Source: Hydrogenophaga sp. Root209
GTDB taxonomy: Bacteria; Pseudomonadota; Gammaproteobacteria; Burkholderiales; Burkholderiaceae_C
NCBI RefSeq assembly: GCF_001428625.1
Contig: NZ_LMIE01000022.1
Location: 1,042 to 65,041 of the forward strand
Reading direction: 5' to 3'
DNA length: 64,000 nt
The notes under the pieces are model-generated. The model was not told the DNA's origin and searched no databases. It saw only the letters and a list, made by a program, of their open reading frames with translations. Numbering within the stretch: the first letter of the stretch is position 1; each line of letters opens with the position of its first letter. A program made the translations under genes and the position numbers. This document shows positions 32,483 to 41,274 of this stretch, piece by piece.

Positions 32483-33844
32483 ATGTCGCGCTGGGCGCCC
32501 GCCCTGGCCGAACTCGAACGCGGCCTGCTGCAGCGCGACGTGGCCGCACGCGCGCTGCTGCTCGCCGCGCTCGCGGGTGAACATGTGCTGCTGCTCGGCC
32601 CGCCGGGCACCGCCAAGAGCGAGCTCGCGCGGCGGCTGCAGCGTCTGTTGCCGGGCGCGCACTACTTCGAGCGCCTGCTCACGCGCTTCACCGTGCCCGA
32701 AGAACTCTTCGGCCCGCTCTCGCTGCGCGCACTCGAAGACGACCGCTACGAACGCCTGACCGAGGGCTACCTGCCCAGCGCCGAGGTGGCTTTTCTCGAC
32801 GAAGTCTTCAAGGCCAACTCGGCCATCCTCAACACCCTGCTGGGTCTGTTGCACGAACGCCAGTTCGACAACGGCAGCCAGCGCCTGCCGGTGCCGCTGG
32901 TGTGCTTGGTGGGCGCGAGCAACGAGCAGCCGCAGGACGACAGCCTGCTCGCCTTTTACGACCGCTTCCTGCTGCGCGTGCCGGTGCTGCCGGTGGACGA
33001 AGCGCACTTCGCCGCGCTGCTGCAAACCAGCGTCCTCACCCCGGAAGCACCGCCGCCCGAGGCGCTGATCAACCACGAGCGGCTCAAGGCCCTGCGCGAC
33101 CAGGCACCCCACACAGCGCTGGGCGAGCCCGTGCTCGCGCTTCTGCTGCAGGCGCGCCAGCACGCCACGCAGACCGGTCAGCCGGTGTCCGACCGACGCT
33201 GGCGCCAACTGGTGGAGCTGCTGAAGCTGCAAGCCACCAGCCGCGGCGCGCACGAGGTTGGGCTGTGGGACCTGTGGGTGCTGCCCTGTGTGCTCGCCGC
33301 CGATCCCGCCCATGCACCGGGCTGGATCGACTTCTTCATGCACCGCGTGGCGCAGACCGAACCCTTCCCTCTGGACGGCCTGGAGCGCGCGGTCATGGCC
33401 TTCGAGCAACAACTCGACATCGAGCGCCGTGCACCCACCGACGCGCAGGACGACAGCGCCGGCAAGGTGGCCTTGGCCCGGTCCATCGCCGGGCCCACCG
33501 CCAGTGAGAGCGAGATGGTGCGACTGACCACTGAACGCGCGCAACGGCGCTACAGCCCCGTGCACATCGAGGCCCGCGTGGTACAGGCCGATGCACTGCT
33601 GGATCGCTTGCGCAGCCTGCACGGCGCATTGACGGAGACGGCGCAGACGGTGCTGGGCGCCGCGCGTTCGCACGACTGGCTGCCTCCTTCATGGCTGGCG
33701 CAGATCGAAGCCGTGCACCTGGGCCGCTGTGCCAGTGTGGTGGTGCTGCTGGCACAGCTGCAGACCACGCGCACCGGCTTCGCAGGTCTGCCGGTCGACG
33801 AAACGCTGACGAATCGTCCCGCGCCGGTGAGCTGGGAAACGTGA
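32483..33844 (+). CDS. ravA: MoxR-family AAA+ ATPase, RavA-like
   Basis: 453 residues. Walker A GPPGTAKS (39-46), Walker B VAFLDEVFKANSAILNTLLGL, sensor region LVGASNEQP, and the RavA-type RFTVPEELFGPLSL. After the AAA+ core come a helical lid and about 150 further residues like the LARA-type region of RavA. Works as a chaperone-like hexamer with the VWA partner encoded next: the stop and the next ATG overlap by one base (TGATG). Follows bktB by three bases, so transcriptional linkage to it is likely accidental. Confidence 0.88.
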   Translation: MSRWAPALAELERGLLQRDVAARALLLAALAGEHVLLLGPPGTAKSELARRLQRLLPGAHYFERLLTRFTVPEELFGPLSLRALEDDRYERLTEGYLPSAEVAFLDEVFKANSAILNTLLGLLHERQFDNGSQRLPVPLVCLVGASNEQPQDDSLLAFYDRFLLRVPVLPVDEAHFAALLQTSVLTPEAPPPEALINHERLKALRDQAPHTALGEPVLALLLQARQHATQTGQPVSDRRWRQLVELLKLQATSRGAHEVGLWDLWVLPCVLAADPAHAPGWIDFFMHRVAQTEPFPLDGLERAVMAFEQQLDIERRAPTDAQDDSAGKVALARSIAGPTASESEMVRLTTERAQRRYSPVHIEARVVQADALLDRLRSLHGALTETAQTVLGAARSHDWLPPSWLAQIEAVHLGRCASVVVLLAQLQTTRTGFAGLPVDETLTNRPAPVSWET

Positions 33845-35301
33845 TGGCTTCGACAGACTCAGCCTGCGCCCCCTACCACCACCTCGACGCCCTCCCCCGC
33901 GAACTCTGGCGCTCGGCCGTGGTGTGCAGCAGCGGCCAGGCCAGCAAGCGCCTGCCCCACATGGCTCGCTGGATGTATGCACTCCTGGCCGGCGCCTTGC
34001 CCGACGCAGCCGACGATTTCGGCGATGACGTCGCCACGCAGGCGCTGCGGCCCCTGCTCGTGGAGCTGGAGCTGCTGACGCTCACGCAGGGCAGCGCGCC
34101 GCTCACGCGCCAGGTCATGCAAAGCCTGCTGTGGCACCTGGACAGCCTGATCGACCGCCCGACCGACGAGCCCCGCGACCAGGCCATCGCGCGCATGCGC
34201 AACGAGTTTCGCGACAGCTGGGACGTGCAGCGCCAGGGCTGGGACGAGGTGCTCTCGCTGCTGCAGTCGCTGGGCGATCTGGCGCACCTGCGCTGGGACG
34301 ATCTGCAGGGCCACCTGAACCGGCGTGAATGGGGTGAGGCCCGGCGCATCGGCGAACTGCTGCAGCGCCTGCCGCAGCTCGCGCGCTTCATCGACGGTGT
34401 GGGCCGGCGCGAGCATGCACAGCACCCGCCGGCCATCACCACCCAACCCGATGCGCGCGATCAGATACCCGCGGCGCGTCACCCCGCCGACGAAGAAGAG
34501 CGCCGGCCCGAGCCCACCGCGGTGGACGGCGTGCGCCGCTCGCGCACGCTGGCGCGCATGGCCGGTGGCGAAAGCCTCAACCTCACCCACCCGGTGCTGC
34601 GCCGGCTGTGGCGTGCGCGTTTTGCCGAAGCCCAACTATTGACCTACGACGACCGTGCGCGCGAACAGTCACAGCGCCCGCTGCCGCAGCCCGAACTCCA
34701 AGCGCTGCGCCGCGCCGTCACCCAGGCCGGGCGCGGCCCGCTCATCGTGTGCCTGGACACCTCGGGCTCGATGCGCGGCGCACCGGAGAACGTGGCCAAG
34801 GCCTGTGTGCTGCAAGCCCTGCGCAGCGCGCACGCGGGCCATCGCGCCTGCCGCCTGCTGGCTTTCGGCGGACCCGACGAACTGCTGGAACGCGACATGG
34901 CCATGGACGCCGAGGGCCTGTCGCACCTGCTCGACCTCATGGGTCAGAGCTTCGATGGCGGCACCGACGTGCAGACGCCGATGGAGCGCGCTGTGCAACT
35001 GGTGCAGACCACCGAATGGCAAGAAGCCGACCTGCTGATCGTGAGCGATGGCGAGTTCGGCGTGACCCACCAGACGCTGGCGCAACTGCGTGACGCCAAA
35101 CAGCACTTGGCCCTGCGCGTGCACGGCATCCTGATCGGCGACCGCGAGACCGTGGGCCTGGCCGAGGTGTGCGACCACCTGCACTGGGTGCGCGAATGGC
35201 GCCGCTACGGCAGCGGCACCACGGTGGTGGGCGACGACTTCTCGCCGGTGCACAGCCGCAGCCTCACGGCGCTGTATTTTCCGAACGCGATCCGGCGGTG
35301 A
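33844..35301 (+). CDS. viaA: VWA-domain protein, ViaA-like partner of RavA
   Basis: 485 residues. The C-terminal von Willebrand factor A domain (about 297-485) has the full MIDAS motif D305-T-S-G-S309, plus GGTD later and SDGE as third ligand region. The N-terminal helical part (20-260) resembles the ViaA/YieM N-domain, including an RR-SR-TLARMAGGESLNLTHPVL block. RavA-ViaA in E. coli associates with respiratory complexes and aminoglycoside sensitisation; the same pairing is assumed here. Confidence 0.87.
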   Translation: MASTDSACAPYHHLDALPRELWRSAVVCSSGQASKRLPHMARWMYALLAGALPDAADDFGDDVATQALRPLLVELELLTLTQGSAPLTRQVMQSLLWHLDSLIDRPTDEPRDQAIARMRNEFRDSWDVQRQGWDEVLSLLQSLGDLAHLRWDDLQGHLNRREWGEARRIGELLQRLPQLARFIDGVGRREHAQHPPAITTQPDARDQIPAARHPADEEERRPEPTAVDGVRRSRTLARMAGGESLNLTHPVLRRLWRARFAEAQLLTYDDRAREQSQRPLPQPELQALRRAVTQAGRGPLIVCLDTSGSMRGAPENVAKACVLQALRSAHAGHRACRLLAFGGPDELLERDMAMDAEGLSHLLDLMGQSFDGGTDVQTPMERAVQLVQTTEWQEADLLIVSDGEFGVTHQTLAQLRDAKQHLALRVHGILIGDRETVGLAEVCDHLHWVREWRRYGSGTTVVGDDFSPVHSRSLTALYFPNAIRR

Positions 35302-35332
35302 TCCCGACGGGGGTCAGCAACACGGGCGCAGC

Positions 35333-36073
35333 TCAGTCGCCCTGAAAACCACCGGCGCGGCAAGTCACCACCAGCGTGTCGCGCCAGCCCAGCGCGTCGC
35401 CCTCCAGCGGCTGAATGGGCGTGCTCTCGTGGATCACGCGCGCATCGTCCAGCAGCAACAGCGACCACGGCTCGCGCAGCGTGAAGCGCTGGCCGCCCGG
35501 GCCGTTGGCCTCGAACACGCGACTCTCGCCGCCCTTGATGCCGTGGCGGCCCACCATGAACACGGCCACCAGGTCCACGCCGTCGCGGTGCGCGCCTTCG
35601 GGCGTGGGGCGGCCAATGCCGTCGGTGGTGTCGATGCGAAAGGGGTGCGCCTCCATGAACCAGGGCTGCTCGCCGCGCAGCGCGCTGGCCACCTCGCCCA
35701 GGCGCATCAGCAGGCGGCTCCAGACCGGCTGCCCGACCACCGCCGGCTCCATGGGTTCGAACCAGCGTTGCATGCCACCGTGCAAGGCGTTGTATTCCAG
35801 CGGCTGCCAGTGCGCCCGGTGCGGCGACGGCTGCACCTGTTCACCGTCCACCACAAAGCAGCTGTGGCGTCGGCTGCGGTAGCGCCCGCCGTCCTTCAGG
35901 TAGGCGTCGGCCGGCAGATGGTCCCAGCCAGCGTGCAGGGCCTGCAGTTCATCCGCGCTGGCTGGCAACCATTCGGCCACGCTGGCGGCGCTGAGCAGTG
36001 CGAATCCGGTGGCCTTGAGGGACGCGTCGAGCTGTGGAAGGGGAACGTAGGGGGGCTGGAATTCGCTGGTCAT
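35333..36073 (-). CDS. 2OG-Fe dioxygenase family protein
   Basis: 246 residues. Jelly-roll Fe(II)/2-oxoglutarate enzyme of the family that includes the amino-acid hydroxylases (IDO type): H-x-D in EGAHRDGVDLV, distal His in RVIHESTPI, followed by the Arg that binds 2-oxoglutarate. N-terminal LKATGFALLSAASVAEWLP and DGGRYRSRRHSCF are also family-like. Substrate unknown; free amino acids are possible. The start at 36073 is the only ATG consistent with the family N-terminus. Confidence 0.85.
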   Translation of the reverse strand: MTSEFQPPYVPLPQLDASLKATGFALLSAASVAEWLPASADELQALHAGWDHLPADAYLKDGGRYRSRRHSCFVVDGEQVQPSPHRAHWQPLEYNALHGGMQRWFEPMEPAVVGQPVWSRLLMRLGEVASALRGEQPWFMEAHPFRIDTTDGIGRPTPEGAHRDGVDLVAVFMVGRHGIKGGESRVFEANGPGGQRFTLREPWSLLLLDDARVIHESTPIQPLEGDALGWRDTLVVTCRAGGFQGD

Positions 36074-36208
36074 GGTGCGGCAGTTTACCGGCGGCGCCAA
36101 GCGCGGCCGCGCGGCTTGACTCGCTTTCATGCGCTGGATCAAAGCGCCGTCGTCCGACCGGGCGCAAGCTCCGCGAAGGCCGTGTGAATCCCGGCCAAGG
36201 AGGCAAAC

Positions 36209-36607
36209 ATGCAGGCTTTGAAATGGACCCCCGCCTTGTGGCTGGACTTTGAACCCATGGACGGGATGAACCGCGAATTCATGGAACGGCTGGGAAGCGC
36301 GCAGGCCGCGCCCGACGACCGACTGGTCGAGACCTGGCAGGCGCTGGTGCAGCATGCCGTGGCGCATTTCAGCACCGAGGATGCCTGGATGCGCCGGGAA
36401 GCCTTTGCCACGGCCGATCAACACACCCTGGAACACCGCGTGGTGCTCAACCTGCTGCGTGAAGGCCTGGGCAAAGCGCAGGGCGGGGACCTGGCGCCGG
36501 CTCGCCAGATGGCGGCCGAGCTGGGCGCATGGTTCAGCCGGCACACGCAGTCGCTGGATGCGGCCCTGGCCCTGCACATGCGCCGCGTCACCTCGGCAAC
36601 GGCCTGA
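36209..36607 (+). CDS. Hemerythrin-like protein lacking the first iron-ligand histidine
   Basis: 132 residues, four-helix. Ligand positions of the di-iron site: H53 and E57 (HFSTED), H72 and H76 (HTLEH), H112 and D117 (HTQSLD) are present, but the first ligand in D-x-x-H reads D18-x-x-N21 (MDGMNREF). Such bacteriohemerythrins bind O2 or sense redox; with Asn in the first position the site may bind one iron or be altered. AAGGAGG seven bases before the ATG. Confidence 0.8.
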   Translation: MQALKWTPALWLDFEPMDGMNREFMERLGSAQAAPDDRLVETWQALVQHAVAHFSTEDAWMRREAFATADQHTLEHRVVLNLLREGLGKAQGGDLAPARQMAAELGAWFSRHTQSLDAALALHMRRVTSATA

Positions 36608-36651
36608 CGCTGCGGTTGGTGGTTCAATCGATGGCCACAGAGGAGGACTTC

Positions 36652-37452
36652 ATGACCGAAGCCACGCCCGCCACCGAGAGCCCATCCGAACCACCACGGC
36701 CCCCGTCGGTGTTCGACCTGACCGTGACCGACCTGCGCGCGGGCGATCCACTGCAATGGCTTCGTCTGGGCTGGGCCGACTTCGTGCGCTGCCCGCGCAT
36801 CGGCCTGTTCTACGGCCTGTGTTTTTTCCTCATGGGCCATGCACTGCTGGCGGTCTTTCGCGCCGCACCGGCCTATGTGCTGGCCTTGAGCGCGGGCTTC
36901 CTGCTCATGGGCCCGTTTCTCTGCCTGGGCCTGTACGACGTCAGCCGCGCACTGCAGAATGGTCAACGTCCGTCGCTGCGGGCCTCGCTGCTGGCGTGGC
37001 GGCCGACGCAGGGCAGCATGGCGATCTTCGCGGGCGTGCTGCTGATCCTGGAGATGCTGTGGGGCCGCGCTTCGCTGGTGGTGTTTGCCGTGACCTTCAA
37101 CACCATGCCATCCACGACGAACCTGCTGGCCCAGCTGATCAACCCTGAGAACCTGTCCTTCCTGATCACCTACACGGTGGTCGGTGGCCTTTTTGCCTCC
37201 CTCATCTTTGTCACCAGCGTGATCTCGATCCCGATGATCATGGACCGCCGGGTTGACGCGATCTCGGCGGGACTCACCAGCATCCGTGCGTGTCTGCAGA
37301 ACCCGGGCGTGATGCTGCAGTGGGGCGCGCTGATCACGCTGCTGGTGGGCCTGGCGATGCTGCCGCTGTTCGCGGGCCTGTTCGTGATCGGGCCGGTGGT
37401 GGGCCACGCCACCTGGCACGCCTACCAGGGCACGGTGAGCGACCCGGCCTGA
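36652..37452 (+). CDS. DUF2189 membrane protein
   Basis: 266 residues, about six transmembrane segments. DUF2189 blocks: PLQWLRLGWADFVRCPRIGLFYG, the GPFLCLGLYDVSRALQNGQ loop, and the final GPVVGHATWHAYQG. Inner-membrane protein sometimes linked to cytochrome c oxidase assembly contexts; function unknown. The start at 36652 has GAGGAGG seven bases before it, better than the ATG at 36631. Ends seven bases from a convergent gene. Confidence 0.85.
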   Translation: MTEATPATESPSEPPRPPSVFDLTVTDLRAGDPLQWLRLGWADFVRCPRIGLFYGLCFFLMGHALLAVFRAAPAYVLALSAGFLLMGPFLCLGLYDVSRALQNGQRPSLRASLLAWRPTQGSMAIFAGVLLILEMLWGRASLVVFAVTFNTMPSTTNLLAQLINPENLSFLITYTVVGGLFASLIFVTSVISIPMIMDRRVDAISAGLTSIRACLQNPGVMLQWGALITLLVGLAMLPLFAGLFVIGPVVGHATWHAYQGTVSDPA

Positions 37453-37458
37453 GGAGGC

Positions 37459-37824
37459 TCAGCGACCGGGTGGTGTGTCGCCGCGTTGACCGTTGCCCCG
37501 TCGGCCAGGACGCTTGCCCAGCAACGCTGGCTCGATGCTGTCTTCAAACAGCGGCCACAGGGCCTGCACGCGCTCCAGTGCCACCTCTTCACCCATGGAG
37601 CGACACAGGCGCTGGTGCAGCTCCACACGCATGAACCACAGGCTTTTGGGATCCACCGCCACCAGCAAGCGGTGGCGCAGGCGCTCGTCTTCCCAACTGG
37701 GTTCGTTGGGCAGCAGCTCCAGCATGGCGCGGCGGATGCGGGACAACGCTGCGGGATCGTGACGAACCGGATCGCTCACAAGGCGTTGCGTGACGGTGTC
37801 CAGGATGGTGGAGAAGATGCGCAT
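37459..37824 (-). CDS. Hypothetical protein
   Basis: 121 residues, no signal or membrane segment. N-terminal MRIFSTILDTVTQRLVSDPVRHDPAA, then a helical stretch with RLRHRLLVAVDPKSLWFMRVEL, HQRLCRSMGEEVALERVQAL and a Gly/Arg-rich tail. Not recognised. The start at 37824 is the Met nearest the beginning of the structured part; an upstream frame extends but crosses a likely leader. On the same strand as the small membrane gene and the ligase to its right. Confidence 0.6.
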   Translation of the reverse strand: MRIFSTILDTVTQRLVSDPVRHDPAALSRIRRAMLELLPNEPSWEDERLRHRLLVAVDPKSLWFMRVELHQRLCRSMGEEVALERVQALWPLFEDSIEPALLGKRPGRRGNGQRGDTPPGR

Positions 37825-37928
37825 CGGGTAGCAATCTTTTTGTTTGAGCCATGAACCAACACAACGCATTCAGGGGGTGCGCATTCCCGCGCTTCCGCCC
37901 TGCTTTGTAACACGCGTGACGTTATGTA

Positions 37929-38189
37929 TCAACGATCTGCGTTCGAGACAGGGGAGCTGGCCGGCCGGTTCGGATCGGTCTCGCGCCACAGGCGCACGGT
38001 CAGCCACCAGCCGATGAGCGAATTGGTGAGCGCAAACACGCTCACCACCAGGCGGATGCCCATGGGCGGATCGCTCAGCTGAAGGAAGCCGACCATGAAA
38101 CTGGAGAGTGCGCTGAACCCCAGCATGAGCCAGAACAGGCCGCGACGGGGCTGCCAGAGGCGGTGGAAGACGTGAGAAATCGAGGGCAT
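37929..38189 (-). CDS. Small two-TM hypothetical protein
   Basis: 86 residues. Two transmembrane segments (about 18-36, FWLMLGFSALSSFMVGFLQL, and about 45-68, LVVSVFALTNSLIGWWLTVRL) with a charged C-terminal tail rich in Pro/Asp. No recognisable family. Four bases after the stop of the acyl-CoA ligase on the same strand, so part of that transcript; inner-membrane location expected. Confidence 0.65.
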   Translation of the reverse strand: MPSISHVFHRLWQPRRGLFWLMLGFSALSSFMVGFLQLSDPPMGIRLVVSVFALTNSLIGWWLTVRLWRETDPNRPASSPVSNADR

Positions 38190-38193
38190 GCCG

Positions 38194-39918
38194 TCATTGT
38201 GCCGGCCGGGCTTTGCTGGCTTCCTGCTCCTGCAAGAGCCGCCACATCACCTTGCCGCTGCCGCTCTTGGGCAAGGCGGTGAGGAACTCCACGGTGCGCG
38301 GGCATTTGTAGACCGCCATGTGCTCACGGCACCAGTCCAGGATGTCCTGCTCGCTCGTGGTCTCGCGGTGCGACTCCCGCAGCACCACCAGCGCCTTCAC
38401 GCTTTCTCCGCGGTAGGCGTCGGTGGTGGCGATCACGCAGGCTTCGGCAATGGCCGGGTGCTTGAACATCAGCACCTCCACCTCGGCCGGCCAGACTTTG
38501 AAGCCGCTGGCGTTGATCATTCGCTTGAGGCGGTCGGTGATGAAGTAGTAGCCGTCTTCATCGATGCGGCCGAGGTCACCCGAGCGGAAGAATCGTTTGC
38601 CATCGATGGTGATGAAGGCGGCCTCGGTGGCCTCGGGCCGTTTCCAGTAACCGTCGAACACCTCGGGGCCACAGATGATGATCTCGCCGGCTTCGCCCTG
38701 CGGCATGTCCTCCAGCGTGATCGGGTCGACCACCCGCGCTTCGGTGCTCATGAACGGAATGCCCAGGCATTGCTGCTTCGGGTGGTCGGGTGGGTTGTTG
38801 TGCGACGGCGCGGCGGTCTCGGTGAGGCCATAGCCCTCGGAATAGCGAAGCCCGTACTGCTCCAGCAGGCGCTGCGCCACCGCCTGCGGCATGGCCGCGC
38901 CGCCACCGCCCACCAGCACCAGGCTGGAAAGGTCATACTGATCAAAGCGCGGGCTGGCCAGCAGGTCGATCACCATGGTGGGGATGTTGGTCCAGTGCGT
39001 AACGCGCCAGCGCGAGATCAGCTGGCCGGCGAGTTCGCGGTCCCAGCGGGGCATCACCACCAGGGTCGCGCCGTTGTAGATGGAAGCATGCATGCCGGCC
39101 ACCATGCCGGTGATGTGGAACATGGGCACCACGAGCAGTCCCACGTTCTCCGAAGTGCTGTTGGTCCACAGGCCCACGGCCACCGCGTTGTGCATGAGCG
39201 TGCGGTGCGGGTGCATGCAGCCCTTGGGCAGGCCCGTGGTGCCGCTGGTGTAGGGCAGCACGGCGAGATCGTCCGGACCGCGGTTGTGGGCCGGCGCGGT
39301 GTCGCTGCAGGCCAGGGCCTCGGCCCAGTCGCTCACCGTGCCGCCGGGCAGCGTGGGCACAGCGTGGCGCGCGCCCAGCCACTCGGCCCAGGCCGGCGGT
39401 ATGTCGGCCCGGGGGCCGAAAGCGTCGCTGTAGTGCGAGACGACCAGATGGCGCAGGCGATCACTCTCGCGCACCTCGGCATTGGCCTTGATCAACTCGC
39501 CGGCCAGGTCGGCCGCGGCAATCGCCACGCGCGCGTCGGGGTCGGTGATGTAGTGCTGCAGCTCGTCCGAGCGGTTCATCGGATTCACCGGCACCACCAC
39601 CGCGTTGGCCCGCAGGATGGCGAAGTGCGCGACGATCCACTGTGGGCAGTTCTGCATGAGCAGGATCACGCGGTCGCCGTCTTGCACACCCTGTGCGCGC
39701 AGGTGAGCAGCGAGCCGCTCGGCCTGTTCCAGCAACTGTCGGTAGGTCAGCACCTGGTCGAAGAAGACCAGTGCGGTCTTGTCGGGGTAGCGCTGCGCAC
39801 TGACCACCAGGTTGTGCCACAGCGACGTGGCTGGCGAGTTGATTCTGTGCGGCAGGCGCTTGGGCCAGAAGCGGTAGTGAGGCGCGGAAAGGCCCGCCTC
39901 CTTGGTGCTGTTGCTCAT
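38194..39918 (-). CDS. AMP-dependent acyl-CoA synthetase/ligase (FadD-like)
   Basis: 574 residues. ANL superfamily: AMP-binding P-loop YTSGTTGLPKG, the A5-type YSEGYGLTE, GEIIICGPEVFDGYWKRP, RSGDLGRIDEDGYYFITDRLKR and the late catalytic Lys in PKSGSGKV. Activates a fatty or other carboxylic acid to its CoA ester via the adenylate. N-terminal WPKRLPHRIN is typical of long-chain members of this group. The start at 39918 is followed by SNSTKEAGLSAPHY. Substrate length not deducible. Confidence 0.88.
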   Translation of the reverse strand: MSNSTKEAGLSAPHYRFWPKRLPHRINSPATSLWHNLVVSAQRYPDKTALVFFDQVLTYRQLLEQAERLAAHLRAQGVQDGDRVILLMQNCPQWIVAHFAILRANAVVVPVNPMNRSDELQHYITDPDARVAIAAADLAGELIKANAEVRESDRLRHLVVSHYSDAFGPRADIPPAWAEWLGARHAVPTLPGGTVSDWAEALACSDTAPAHNRGPDDLAVLPYTSGTTGLPKGCMHPHRTLMHNAVAVGLWTNSTSENVGLLVVPMFHITGMVAGMHASIYNGATLVVMPRWDRELAGQLISRWRVTHWTNIPTMVIDLLASPRFDQYDLSSLVLVGGGGAAMPQAVAQRLLEQYGLRYSEGYGLTETAAPSHNNPPDHPKQQCLGIPFMSTEARVVDPITLEDMPQGEAGEIIICGPEVFDGYWKRPEATEAAFITIDGKRFFRSGDLGRIDEDGYYFITDRLKRMINASGFKVWPAEVEVLMFKHPAIAEACVIATTDAYRGESVKALVVLRESHRETTSEQDILDWCREHMAVYKCPRTVEFLTALPKSGSGKVMWRLLQEQEASKARPAQ

Positions 39919-40023
39919 GCGCTGGTCTCCGTTGTTCTGCGTTTGGACCGAAGGATACGGGTCGCCCTCTCCGAAAGAAAACGCAACTTGTCGCGGGAGA
40001 GACCTTGACCACCAGCCCCTCAA

Positions 40024-40038
40024 TGGCACGGAACCTGC
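40024..40038 (+). promoter_or_regulatory. Sigma-54-type promoter
   Basis: TGGCAC (40024-40029), five bases, CTGC (40035-40038): the invariant GG and GC are at the correct 10-base spacing for -24/-12 promoters (consensus TGGCAC-N5-TTGC). Predicted start about 40050, giving a 180-base leader to aapJ. Suggests nitrogen-regulated expression of the amino-acid transporter, in line with NtrC control of many such operons. Confidence 0.65.
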
Positions 40039-40165
40039 GTACCCAAGTTCACGGGCGTGCGCGTGATTCCGTCGCGATGTCGTCATGTGCTATTTGCATG
40101 GCTTTCACACGTAAACCCCGATCCCGGGTCCAAAACCCGGGGGATACATTCGGTTGCGGTCGCGA

Positions 40166-40186
40166 TGCGCACCCAATAGGTGCGCA
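40166..40186. promoter_or_regulatory. NtrC-like palindrome, or leader hairpin, before aapJ
   Basis: TGCGCACC (40166-40173) and GGTGCGCA (40179-40186) are perfect inverse repeats with a five-base spacer. The inner GCACC-N5-GGTGC equals the core of the NtrC enhancer consensus. It lies downstream of the sigma-54-like promoter by about 115 bases, an unusual but tolerated position for an enhancer. As RNA it would form a stable stem in the aapJ leader. Confidence 0.5.
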
Positions 40187-40230
40187 ACCAGCGCCGACGG
40201 ACATTCTTTCAAACACCTTGGAGAGACCAG

Positions 40231-41268
40231 ATGACGATGACAACCCTGAAACTCGCAGCCGTGGGCCTGAGCGCCGCGGCCACCCTGGCCAGCTTTCCCG
40301 CACACGCGGGCAAGGACCTTGATGCCATCAAGAAACGCGGCGAGTTGATCTGTGGAGTCAACACCGCACTGCCCGGCTTCTCGGCGGCCGACAGCCAGGG
40401 CAAGTGGAGCGGCATGGACGTGGACGTGTGCCGCTCGGTGGCCGCTGCCGTTCTCAGCAGCCCGGACAAAGTGCGCTACGTACCCTTGACCGCTCAGCAA
40501 CGCTTCACCGCCCTGCAGTCGGGCGAGATCGACATCCTCGCCCGCAACACCACCTGGACCCTGACCCGCGACGCCTCCCTGGGCCTGAGCTTCACCGGCG
40601 TGAACTTCTACGACGGCCAGGGTTTCATGGTGCCCAAGAAGCTCAACGTGAAAAGTGCCAAACAGCTCAAAGGCGCCACGGTGTGCGTGCAGTCCGGCAC
40701 CACCACCGAGCTCAACCTGACCGACTATTCGCGCGCCAACAAGCTCAACATGAAACCTGTGGTGTTCGAAAAGCTCGAAGCCGCCCTGGCCGCTTATTCG
40801 TCCGGGCGCTGCCAGGCCTACACCACCGACGCCTCGGGCCTGGCCTCCAGCCGCGCCAAGGACATGGCCAAGCCCGACGACCACGTGATCCTCCCCGAGT
40901 TGATCTCCAAGGAACCTCTGGGCCCGGCCGTGCGCCGGGGTGACGACGAGTGGGCCGCCATCGTCCGATGGGTCGGTTTCGCCTTGCTGGAGGCCGAGGA
41001 ATACGAAGTGACTCAGGCCAACGTCGACCAGATGAAGACCAGCAGCACCAATCCGGGCGTGATGCGCCTGCTGGGTGCGGGCACCGAAGACACCGGCAAG
41101 CTGCTCGGGCTGGACAAGGAATGGGCTTACCGCGCCGTCAAGGCCACCGGCAACTACGGCGAGATCTTCGAGCGCCACGTTGGCCCCAAGACCGCCATCG
41201 GCCTGCCCCGTGGCAGCAACAACCTCTGGAGCAAAGGCGGCCTGATGTACGCACCTCCGGTGCGCTGA
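40231..41268 (+). CDS. aapJ: Polar amino-acid ABC transporter, substrate-binding protein AapJ
   Basis: 345 residues. Signal peptide ending near FPAHAG; then the family-3 solute-binding domain: LDAIKKRGELICGVNTALPGF, GKWSGMDVDVCRSVAAAV, RFTALQSGEIDILARNTTWT, and C-terminal GLPRGSNNLWSKGGLMYAPPVR. Periplasmic receptor for general L-amino acids in AapJQMP/BztABCD systems. GGAG seven bases before the ATG. First gene of a four-gene operon. Confidence 0.93.
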   Translation: MTMTTLKLAAVGLSAAATLASFPAHAGKDLDAIKKRGELICGVNTALPGFSAADSQGKWSGMDVDVCRSVAAAVLSSPDKVRYVPLTAQQRFTALQSGEIDILARNTTWTLTRDASLGLSFTGVNFYDGQGFMVPKKLNVKSAKQLKGATVCVQSGTTTELNLTDYSRANKLNMKPVVFEKLEAALAAYSSGRCQAYTTDASGLASSRAKDMAKPDDHVILPELISKEPLGPAVRRGDDEWAAIVRWVGFALLEAEEYEVTQANVDQMKTSSTNPGVMRLLGAGTEDTGKLLGLDKEWAYRAVKATGNYGEIFERHVGPKTAIGLPRGSNNLWSKGGLMYAPPVR

Positions 41269-41274
41269 ACCCGC

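Larger units (their letters stand above)
39919..40230 (+). promoter_or_regulatory. Control region of the aap operon
   Basis: A 312-base gap without a gene between the divergent ligase and aapJ. It holds a sigma-54-like promoter (40024-40038), a perfect CCCGGGT/ACCCGGG hairpin (40123-40141) and an NtrC-like palindrome (40166-40186), listed separately. The leader from the promoter to aapJ would be about 180 bases. The rest shows no further strong symmetry or open frame. No clear promoter for the ligase is seen. Confidence 0.6.

Noticed and set aside
31409-33673. 754-codon minus-strand open frame across bktB and ravA
   Set aside because: It spans two well-defined plus-strand genes and their boundary; no domain is seen and composition is that of an antisense shadow.
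38188-40008. 606-codon plus-strand frame opposite the acyl-CoA ligase
   Set aside because: The minus strand carries all ANL superfamily motifs; the plus frame is His/Arg/Gly-rich with no motif.
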